Source: Ophiura sarsii
Lineage: Eukaryota > Echinodermata > Ophiuroidea > Amphilepidida > Ophiuridae
DNA: 64,000 nt
Direction of reading: 5' to 3'
Assembly (NCBI GenBank): GCA_035610835.1
Contig: CM069441.1
Location: 101,367,606 to 101,431,605, forward strand
The position numbers and the translations under genes are program-made. Positions 43,201 through 55,200 of the stretch are shown in pieces. Each line of letters begins with the position of its first letter. The stretch's first letter is position 1. Under the pieces are notes generated by a model. That model was given only the letters and a program-made list of their open reading frames with translations, ran no database searches and was not told the origin of the DNA.

Positions 43201-46200
43201 ACCTTGAATTTACCTCGTGGATCATGTGATTTGGAGATGACGTTTGGTGACATTATACATTATACTTTCTCCTGGTGCATCTGTATCTATCAGGTACTGC
43301 TGCAACAAACTCCACAAATGGGATATAAACGATGCAGGCACGTTTGTGACTTAGCAAACTATAAAATAACTGAAATAAGTAGATGAAATCAAAAGTAAAT
43401 TAAATCAAATTTATTTTAAAATAAAATAAATTCAATTAAGATGAATATGGCTTAATGATGAGCCACCCTCAAAAAGGAGGACACACACAAAACACATACT
43501 TTTTCAAGTATCTAATTGGAGCATTTTGCATTGACCCATCAAATCAATACCAATAAGTTGTCAGCTAGTCTTACTTACAGATAATACTAAGAAGATGAGA
43601 CAAAATTTAAAAAAAACACTCTCCCCCAAAAGCCCCAAAATGTGATTGTAATCTCCCCCAAGTTGGCATAAACCCATGTTCCATGCCTGATTTGAACAAG
43701 GTGTCATTTTATAGCTATTTTTTTGAAATCATACAATTTGAATCTTAATTTTCATTTTGAGAGACAGCTGGTGATGTACAGTGGCATAGCTGGTATTTTT
43801 TTCAGGGGGGGCAAGATTTCTGAAATTTTCGTAAAAGGTTGCCCAAATTTTCCCCAGTCACCAACTCGTGAATTTCACGTAAGTGGGGGGGGGGGGGGGG
43901 GGGGGGGGTTCAAAAATTTTCGCACGGTCAAAAAAAAAATCGCACAGTACATGTACTATTTTGCCTTATTTGACTATTTGGGCTGAATATATACACACAT
44001 AACCGCCCGCCATCTCGGTCTTTTATCATTATTTTCCTATTTTATATTTTTTTCCTCCTTTTTATTTTTTTTAGAGGGGCTGGGGGGCGGGGGCACAAAT
44101 GGTTTTTTTCCGTCAGGGGGGGCATTTGCTGCCCCCCCCCCCCCCCCCCGAGCTACGCCACTGGTGATGTATCATTATATTGTATAAGTTATGTCAGTTA
44201 TGTATTTTTTCCTCTCCAAGTAAGAGACTTTATTTTGATTCCTCACATTTCAAAATAGCGTACACAATTACATATTATTTACATGCATAATTATATAATA
44301 TTTATGTTACAGATTGCAGATTTTATTTGCATGAAATTCTCAAAATATCAACAACAAAAACCTGACAATCAACTAGTAGGAAAAAACCCCAACAATTTTA
44401 CAATGAATAACTTTGGCTTAGAAAACAAAATAGAGATTTCCAAATACCCCATATTTTATGATATCGTTTAAATGTATTGCTTTACCCTAAACTTCCTGGA
44501 CCTTACAAAACTTGACAGTGCTACAATATTGTACTGCGCGGCAGCAGCGCATGGTTCAACTTGTGGAAAAAAACTTTTTTGAACCTCACCTGTGTAGCTC
44601 AGTCGGTAGAGCATCAGACCTGCACGCACGTGGCCTGAGTTAGATCCGCGGCGCATGCGGAGACTGATTTTCCCCTCACATTTTTCTCCCCTGATAGTTT
44701 AATTCACAAAAACATGTCTGGGGTGTTAGGGTTATTGCACAGAATCTTTCAGCATTTACATGGAAAAGTAATTCAGATTTTAAAACAATGAATATGAATA
44801 TTGAACAAACAGTGTTCTGGGCAATTTGAGATTTTAAAACAAATACATTTGGCCTTATTTTTAAAAGATATTTTAGCTCTATAAATATGAAATTTGCCTA
44901 GTAATATAGTTTATATATGATTTGGAGTGTCATCGTTTCCTAAAATTACTATTTTGGGCGATATACTATACAGGCTGTATCAAAATGATTTGTACTCTGA
45001 TATGTTCCATTTTCAAAAAAGCATTAAAAATATAAAATCTCTGATAAATACAATATTTTTGATTTTAATAAATAGGGAATTATGTCAACTTATTGATCTG
45101 ATAATCTGAAGATAATTGGCTGTTGTTTCTGACCGCTATTGTCATTCAAATGAAGATCGACGTAATCATGGTTTTACTCGCAGCAACGCAAATGTAATAG
45201 GTTCACTGCACAAACTCTTTATAAGTAGTGAATATATGAGTGCAGTCAGGAGGAACTTTGAATTGTGCGCTTCAGATCTAACGTTTCGATGAAAATGATA
45301 AAAACACCAATATTCCTTTAAAAGCTTGTAAATTCTGAAAAAAATGTTCGATTGTCGTAAATCAAAATTCTTAGAAAAGATGAAACTTCAATAATTTTGC
45401 ATATAGAAGCAAAATGGTCTAAATGGTTCGTAACATATCAAAAGAAATTCTGAAAAACTGATCAGACCACGGTACAAATCTTTTTGATACAGCCTGTATG
45501 TGCTACTTTAAAGATTGAATTAGATACCTTTTCCGAGCCATTGTTTTTAAGCTCCGTAGCTTTCGGGATCATAATGATCCCTTCATTCAGTGTAGTATTG
45601 ACTTCCCTGCACCTGTCACTATTTACTTTTATAATTGCATTTGTTTCCAAAAATGTTTTACTATAGCTAGGGCTCGGAAAAAAATGCAATCTCGTTTATT
45701 CCTACCCTTATGTACTACATAAGACCAGGAAAAACCTGCAATCTTGTTTTTGTCCTACCGGTACTATACCACATTGGTAAAGTAGATGAAGGATAGTTTC
45801 CATTTGTGAGTTGCAGAAACAGCACTGGTTATTATCTTCTTCTTTTTATCCCCCTGGTTTGTAAAACCAGAAGGGGATTTTGTCATCATGTCAATGTGCG
45901 TGCGTATGTATGTGTGTGTGTATGTGTGGGGGTGGGGGTGTGTGTATGTGTGTGCCTTTTGGTTAGCCTTTTTTCCAAATGCTGTATCTGTTGAAAGGAT
46001 GGACGGATTGACTTCAAACCTTCAGTGATAGGTAGGCCATGGTCAAACACTGTAGTTGCTTGTTTGGGGGTCTAATTTGCAAAGGTCATCTGAGGTCAAA
46101 GGTCATCTAGAGGTCAAATCGTAAAAGTTGCCCGAATGCTGTATCTGTTGAAAGGATGGACGGATTGACTTCAAACCTTCAGTGATAGGTAGGCCATGGT

Positions 46201-49200
46201 CAAACACTGTAGCTGCTTGTTTGGGGGTCTAATTTGCAAAGGTCATCTGAGGTCAAAGGTCATTTAGAGGTCAAATCGTAAAAGTTCCCCGATTGACTTC
46301 AAACTTGGAGAAAAGAAACATGAACACCGGGTGAACATGTTTAAAATAAATTTGAGGTCATCCAAGGTCATCTGAGGTCAAAGGTCATCCAGAGGTCAAA
46401 TCTTAAAAGTTGCCCGATTGACGTCAAACTTGGAGACAAGAAACATGAACACCGGGTGAACATGTCTAAAATAAATAAGAGGTCATCTGAGGTCAAAGGT
46501 CATCCAGAGGTCAAATCGTAAAAGTTGCCCGATCGACGTCAAACTTGGAGACAAGAAACATGAACACTGGGTGAACATGTCTAAAATAAATTAGAGGTCA
46601 TCCAAGGTCATCGGAGGTCAAAGGTCATCCAGAGGTCAAATCGTAAAAGTTGCCCGATTGACATCAAACTTGGAGACAAGAAACATGAACACCGGGTGAA
46701 CATGTCTAAAATAAATTAGAGGTCATCTGAGGTCAAAGGTCATCCAGAGGTCAAATCGTAAAAGTTGCCCGATCGACGTCAAACTTGGAGACAAGAAACA
46801 TGAATACTGGGGGAACATGTCTAAAATAAATTAGAGGTCATCCGAGGTCAACGGTCATTAGAGGTCAACCAAGGTCAAAGGTCAACAAGGGGTTAATTTG
46901 TGCAATGAACACCATGGGAACATGTAAAAAAATAATTAGAGGTCATCTGAGGTCAAAGGTCATCCAGAGGTCAAATCGTTAAAGTTGACCGATTGACCTC
47001 AAACTTGGAGAAAAGAAACATAAACACCGGGGAACATGACCCATATATGACCGTTGACCTCATTTAGTTGATCTCCCAGCCAGGGGGATTCGCAAGTCGT
47101 GACTTGCAGTATTTTTCTCATTTTAAACAGCACACTATTTGTAGCTAGTATGTTATTTATTACTCTGAATTGAAACCAATGAAGTTTTGTATCGCTTGTG
47201 ATTTGCCTAGGTTGGCAGCGGGTTATTTAACATTATAATTTCCCAATTAATATTGCCATTTAATTTGACTGTTTCCTGATGTCTTATCATTTTTTAACAA
47301 TATTTTATCAATAAAAACAGCTTACAATTTTTCTAAGTTAGCCAGTAGAAACAGCCAGATAACGCTAATTAACGCTTAAATTAAGTTTTGTAACCGCAAA
47401 AACCTTCACAAACTAGTTTTGTTAACGGTAATTAATGCTAACTTGCCCAGTAGAAATAGCCACATGTTAAATCTTAACGCTAAGTTCTTGTGACCCGGAA
47501 GTAAAACATGTTTTTGTTGTTAACATGCAATAAGGAATTACGAAGGCAGTCTTTTTCAGGTGGGGCAACATTGTTGGTATAACAAAAGGTCAAATGTCAT
47601 GGCCGGGGCTCACATCACGCTTATAAACTTAGCGGTAACTTTTCGCAAGTAGAAACGAGGGGGTGGGGGGTTAAAAAGTTCGCAGTAATTACCGTTAAGT
47701 TAACTTAGCGTTAACTTTCCAGTGCACCTTTCAAGGCTTTAGTACTGCATTTCCCAATGCATAGCCAATTTTGAATGAGTTCACAATACCATAATATTTT
47801 AGTTTGGACTGATTATTAGCTATCGATGTCAAGAGTACAAAATGCTCAATAAACAGGGTATTAACCCTTACAGCCCCAGATCCCATGAAATCCCATTTCC
47901 CAGCATCCTGGTTCCGCGTGGCGCTGAGGTTTTTGTGTGAAATAATGGCCCCGGGCTATATAGCTGGGCGAATACACTCGCCCAGCACAGCTTCCCCCGT
48001 GGCGCAGTTGGTAGAGTGTCCGCCCGCCAACCGAGAGGTCGTGGGTTCAAACCCCGGGGCGTGGCACCTCTTGTTGTGTGTGCTTTTTTCGCTTGAAAAA
48101 AATTTCGTTGGAAAATCCACCGGGTGGGTTAGGGTTAAGGGTGTTCCTATGGCTAGCAAAACAAATCTTGATATTCAAGTATAAGGTAGAGCTGGTTGAG
48201 TATAACAACAACAACAAAAAGGATTTTACTGGAGGTGAATCGGGTGCACAGTTCAACAGATATAACCATTTGAAGTCATTTTGAATTCTGTTGCTTTGTA
48301 TTGTTTTTCAGCCAACACAGGGCAGTCTATTTTCTTTTGTTTTTTATTATTTTTTTGACTCCTAGGTAACATTTTCTATGAAAATTTTGTTTTTTTGTTT
48401 TTGCTCTAAATTTTTATTAAAACTCTAGTAGATTCCCGCAGCACAGGAAATAAGGAGAGTTGTATAACCAACTTATACACCAAGTGGCAATACATTTAGA
48501 AAAGTGCATTAACTTGAAAAAATTAATTATGTGCATTAAATAATTAGCCTCATTTTTTAATGACCTAAAGCTTACTTAGAACTATTAAAACTATAAATAA
48601 CAAGCTCCCAAAATTTCAGCTTTGTAGCATTTGTACTTTTCTTGTAAAAATTAATTAAACATTTTTGCATAGATTAATTATTTTGCTAGGGGTAAAAAAA
48701 CCATTAAGAAACAAAAGAAATAAAGCTTTAATTTCGGTTTATTTTGACAATTAAATTGTCATATCTAGAAAACCGTACCTCCGATAAAGCTCAAATTTCA
48801 GATTATTGTGGAGCTCAGCAAGCTCTATTAAAATATTTTTAAATAAATTAACCATAGGAACAACCCATGCACTACTGAAGCAATTGAACACAGTGTGATA
48901 TTTCATGTAGCCAAATCTGTTACCTCATAATATCACACAAAAGCAACCTGTCCTCAAATAGGCACCTTAGATAATTATACAAATGTATACCGGGTGGTTC
49001 AAAAAAATGTTGACCCAAGTTCAAAGTAATTTTTCAACCATATTTAAAGTTTCAGATAATTTCTGTTTGCTTAGTCTTAATCAGCAGTAAGTTTTGAAAT
49101 TATCCTGATAAGATGGTACATTTATCTTGGTTGGTTCTTCAGATATGGTTCATTACAGAAAGCATGCACAAAGCTGCCTTGGCCACGGGAGCGTCCTTTA

Positions 49201-52200
49201 GTAGAGATGGAATGCACAAAGTGGACTTACACGATTGGTCACAAATTGTAAAAATAGGAAAAAAAGAAACAAGAAGACATCTGAGACATCTGTCTGGTGC
49301 TTGACATTACCTACCTATACGTATCTACGTTTCTTTGTTGAATGTGAATGGCACATAAGCATAGAGATTGGGATTCTTTGTCAGGGCGGGCTTTTCAATT
49401 CTGAAACTAGAGCATGCTATTTTGTTTAAGACAAAAACTAAATAACCCTCCCGTGGACAAGTCAGTTTTGTACATGTTTTCTGTAATGAACCATATCTGA
49501 AGAACCAAACAAGCTAAATGTGCCATCTTTTCAGGATAATTTCAAAACTTACTGCTGATTAAGACTAAGCAAACAGAAATTATCTGAAACTTTGAATGTG
49601 GTTGAAAAATTACTTTGAACTTGGGTCAACTTTTTTTTGAACCACCCGGTAGTCACACAGAAAATATATCTTACTGCACCACTGAAATTAGCATGTTACA
49701 TAACAAATTCCTAAAGTTCATACCATCTATTTACAATAACTGGCATTTTGAGTTCTTCTCTTAATGTCTGCCAAAACAAATCTCTTCCCACATTATCATG
49801 TGGCCACTTCAGTATGGCCTTATCGCTGCAGAGAATTTGACGTAATAGCAGCGTCTTGTCTTTATCGGGAATGTCTTCCAAAAAGATGAGGATAAGCACA
49901 TCGCGACCTTCCTGCATCAACCTCAGACAAGCAATATGAAGCTGAAAATGGCACATCCCATTTGCCATAAATTGTTTGGATAAAACAACAATAGTTCTTC
50001 GGCTGTGGGCTATACCGTGGCAGATGGAATCAAGAAGAAAACGACCAGGAGGAATATCTCCTCTTTCTTTTATACACAGCTCAAAAGGTTCTGGTCCATC
50101 CTCTATGTTAACCTCTAGCTCATTGTTCACCCAGGCTTCATCCTCTGGGGCGTACACCACATACGCATCATATCGACGATAATGTATCGGAGCAAGACCT
50201 CGCTCAATTTCAGCATCTTCATCTGCTTCATCATCATTGTTTAGTATACGATGATATCTCCTTTTATGGAATATCAAAAATAGTTTGTATTTGATATGCC
50301 AACGGTATTTTACCGTGATGATTATTACCGAACTTAATAGGGCAAGGCCTACAATACTGGCAGCTAAATAGATCTCTATTAGGTATTTACAATATTCAGA
50401 ATACACTGCAGTCACACTTTTATAATCAGAACATTGATACATTTGAGTGGGTTGAAGCCATGTATAGTTATCATGTAAAATCCAAGATTGAAATGGTCTC
50501 ACAGTACAGGGAGAGCAGTCAAAGGGATTATCACTCGCATCCAGTGTACTCAAACCTTTGTTCTTAACCAAAAATGATTTTGGGATTTCCGAAACAATGT
50601 TCATTGCTATGTTAATTGTCTGTATTTTGTCTAGATATTGAAGCCAATGGACAGATGTGATTTGGTTGTTTTCCAGATTAAGATTGATTATATTCATCAA
50701 TAAAGAGGTGTTCCCCTTGTCGATATATTTTATAAGATTGTGACTGAGATCCAGTGATCTAAGGGATTGAGTTTTTATGAATGAGATCTGACTGATGTAG
50801 CGGATGCTATTTTGAGCCAGTTTGAGAGTTTCCAAGCTTGGAAAATGTACAGTTGTTTGTTTGTATTTCAATAGGTTTGAACCAGAGATGTCAAGATATT
50901 TGAGATTTGAACAATTGCCAAGATTGTACGAAATAGCACCATACAGAAACCAATTACTTATGTCAATATATTCTATATGAGTTGCAACCTGACATAAACC
51001 AATTATGATAAAAAATGGTTGATAGGATCCCTCTGCATGTTGAAGGGGAGCTTTCAGTTGTAAAAAAGATGGCAATATAGGACAGAAAGTAGCAAAAAGT
51101 TGAAATAGTTTGTTTGGTTTTAAGTTGTCTACATTTAGTACAGTGATAGCTGATAGCAGATCTGTAATAGGTGGATTCATACAATCTATCATCTCCATGG
51201 GGTTACTAGCCAAATTTAAATGTCCCACTGGAGCAAGAGGGAAGTTACATTCTGTTAGATCGACAATGTTATTGAAACTCAAGTCCAAGTAAACAAGAGA
51301 ATCAGATTTGTTAAAGATATGAAACGCTTCCTGTGACAGAGTATCAATGTCATTGCGTGAGAGGTCCAACTCTTGTAGCTGATTTAAACCGTTGAATGCA
51401 CCTTCTGGAAACACAGACAAACGATGATTGGATAATGAGAGTTTCAAGAGATTGGAAAACTGAGAAAATGTATCGGTCTATATATTTGCCAGCGTATTTT
51501 GGCAATTCCGTGTGTCAATTACTGCTAAATACCTCATGGAGTTGTTCCATAGTAGAGGTTGAAATGTTGCTGCGTTTATTGTGTGTTCGCGGATTGATAT
51601 AAGAGTAAGGTGTTCAAGTGGTGAAGGAAACAGTGGCATGGCTGATAATGGCGAGATGCAGTTTAGATTTGATTCAAAATGTGTGACATTTTGTAGAGTG
51701 TTAACAACCAGTACATCATCTGAATCCTGTGTATCTATGTGTAATGTTTGAAGAGGTATGCTTGAAAACATGTTAAATGTGTCGTTGTGCAAATCAAAAT
51801 TATTATACAGCAGATTTAATTCTAAAAGTTTGGTCAGGTTTTGGAAATTAAATCCAAAATTTAAACTAACGAACCCATTGTATGATGCATTGATAGTCTG
51901 CACTGAGGAGAGGTGGGATAGGGCTTGACTGGGAAAACTATTTAAGAAATAGTTCGAGCTTATGTCAAGATATTTCAATTGCTTCAAATCAGTAAAGATG
52001 TCATCAGGGAGTGGTGATAATTCGTTATTCCCATGTAGATCAAGCCATTGAAGGTTGAATAATCCTGTGAATGCCGATGAAACCAGGACATCTAGTGATC
52101 GAGAAGTCCTATCATTATTAAGATCCAATGTTTGGAGAGACTGAAGCCATTGAAAAGGCATATCATAGATGCCTTGCATGAGACTTCCACTCATATTCAG

Positions 52201-55200
52201 GGATAACAAAGATTTCAATCCTAGAAAGGTCTTGTTGTCTATTCTTATGGTGATGTAACTGTTACTGAGAGATAGAATTTCCAGAGAACCAAGGTGCCTA
52301 AATGGTGAATATCCAGTTATGTTTCCTAGTTTGTTATTGCTTAGGTCCAGCGATCTGATTGTGTCGTCGTACAGTGGTGGAACCGTCACTAGTTGTCTGT
52401 GACTACAATCCATATCAGTATAGTTGTGTAGTTTACATGGTAGACTTCCCTTGGGATAGGTGTATCCAGTACTGGAAATCAGCGTGACATGGAGGATGGT
52501 AACAAATAGAATCATAGCAAATGGTAGGAAGAACATGATGCTGTTCGCAATCGCTAGTGAACCGGATAGAAATCTGCCTGCGAGCCGTTGTTGTTCATCA
52601 ATGTGCTATCGGATGATGAATGGTGGCATAAATGGGGACGCCCTAAAATATATACAATCTCATGGGTAGAAGGAAGGAAATACTTGAGTATACACCGGCA
52701 CTAAACTGACACTGGATCCACTTAACACACATATTCTTGTTATTATTTTGTCATATATGTATCCTGTTCTGTTTTTCAATGAAATTTATTCTAATGCATG
52801 TAAAATAGTCCCATCCAGAGGGTATGTGCATTTTAACTGTAGTTATGTATGGGTTCATGAATAAGGATCTATATAAACCTTAAGATTTTGAGTGAAGAAT
52901 AAATTTCATCAAAATTGTATTACATAGTTTGTCGACATCTAACATCATAATTTAGAATATACTACGCTTTGATCAGCACTCAATAGATGAATATTTTGTG
53001 TTAATCCACATGCATTTGGACAAATGAGCATCTCATACATCACACACACACATTTTCATTGTGCTTGTTTTGCACCTTTCCTTTTGGCTGCACCAGTACT
53101 AAATTAATTAGTGATACAATTAGATTTGCTTGTTTGGTTCTGATTGAAATATTATAAGAACAACTTAAAGGGGCATTAACCCTAACCCCCCTGAGTGCTA
53201 AAAAATGCTAATCCAAAGTCCCTCTCCAAACGCATGCGCCGTCGGTTTTCGATGGCGTAGTCAACCGAGCCTATATAATGAGTGCAGTATACTGCACGAA
53301 TGTGTAGCTGAGGGCCGTGGCTTATTGGTTGGAAGGTGGGGCTTGAGAACGGAGGGTCCCCGGATCGAATCCCGGCAGGTTCCTGGAGATTTAGTTGGTG
53401 TTTTTTCCTCAAAAATTGTGATCCCGGTCAAAAATCCTAAACCGGGGTTAGGGTTATGGTAAAAAAAAAAGAAGGTTTTTTTGTGTTCTATTAACCCTAA
53501 CCCCCCTGAGTGCTAAAAAATGCTAATCCAAAGTCCCTCTCCAAACACATGCGCCGTCGGTTTTCGATGACGTAGTCAACCGAGCCTATATAATGAGTGC
53601 AGTATACTGCACGAATGTGTAGCTGAGGGCCGTGGCTTAGTGGTTGGAAGGTGGGGCTTGAGAACGGAGGGTCCCCGGATCGAATCCCGGCAGGTTCCCG
53701 GAGATTTAGTTGGTGTTTTTTCCTCGAAAATTGTGATCCCGGTCAAAAATCCTAAACCGGGGTTAGGGTTATGAGATGTGGTGGGGGCAGCGCCCTCAAT
53801 TACAGCCATAGGTTGGTAGAGCGTGGCCACTTTGCTACACTAGATTAACTGTTTTGGTAAAGTTGTTGATAAAATATATTTAGTATGGAGTTATTCAAGC
53901 ATCACATTTCTTACGCATTGCTGATTTAAAATAAGGGAGCAATTAGCATTTTAAACAATGGGAATTGTTCAATAGGTTACAAGCTTCTTGTAGGTGCTGT
54001 TCAATCTCAAATAACTTCAGTATTATGTGCGCTAGGGCTGTGAGAATTGAGCGTTCGGTGGTTCCATGTTTAAAATAGTTACAGGCCGAATCGCTATGTG
54101 ATGCGGGAAGATCATCGAGGCTGCTGTGGAGCAGAGGCATCTGTATACTTTTAATGTGAGCAGTCTGGAATAAATGCGAAAGAAGAAATAGTAATATAGG
54201 TACTCAGGCTGGTCAAATTGGCTTCAGTTACAAAACTGAAATTTGATTTTACTTTCAGTTCTTCAGAATTCTAAGCATACGGTTAAATAATATTTCACAA
54301 AACTGCTCGTTCAGATCCGTTCAAATTTTCTTACATGTTTTGTTTTCCTGTAGACATTTGAGGGCCATGATGCGTCTGTTATGAAGGTGGTTTTCCTCAC
54401 TAGAGGCATGCAGCTGTTATCATGGTAAGATAATTTGACTGAAATTAAGGGCATTGTAGGCATCTATAGTCAGCGTCATAATATTATGGACATAATTTGA
54501 ATAATGCGTGTGTACTGTGTGAGTACATGTGTTCATGCGTAAGCCCGGAGAGCCTATCCAGGTACTTTCAAAAATGACCGCCTGTCCTGATTGGTCAACT
54601 GTGAAATCGTCACACGCATGCATGCATAGTTAGCTGTTTGCGCATTTCATGCATCTGGACGCAGCTCCGCGAACAACGTCAAAACAGGCTCGTGTGAAAT
54701 ATTTTGAATTAAGTCCGTAGCATGACATTGTCCCAAAGTGAATATCAAAAACCTATGATGTAGCATGGTTTTGAGATCACCACAGCTTATACTATGACCC
54801 AAATAAATGCAATCAATATTTCATTTCTTATACTTAACACTTAACAGACTATAGTTAAATCAGTTCCAAATTGGCGAGAAATATTCGGTTTTTATCTGTC
54901 CACATGCAAAAAAAAAGTAATCCATGCGTACAAGCGCGATTATGGCCACACTCGCATGGTTTTGGTCGCAGGTATGCGTCACGCATCCATGATGCACAGT
55001 GCGCTTATTGCCTTCATGCATGCCCGCATCCTTCTGTATTCATTTGCTGCTGTAAGGATGCTTTGCTAATTTGGAACTGATCAAACTATAGTTAAAAAAT
55101 GCTGGTGGCCTTGTCAGACCTGCCAACTAAGGTCTGCTTGTAGGCTTAATTAGTGTTCATGGCAAAGAATAATTGTTTTTTAATCGTACAAAAACAAGTT

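Noticed and set aside
45896..45955. CRISPR-like or functional array at the GT-rich stretch
   Set aside because: It is a simple (GT)n-type microsatellite inside a composite repeat, in a eukaryotic genome.
47991..48064. A genuine tRNA gene
   Set aside because: A and B boxes are good, but the acceptor stem does not pair cleanly and the sequence continues into the same TTAGGGTTA-type 3' end as other SINE copies, so it is a SINE head.
53176..53775. Interstitial telomere array
   Set aside because: Only one and a half TTAGGG units occur at each end of the unit. They are part of the repeat's termini and not a telomeric tract.
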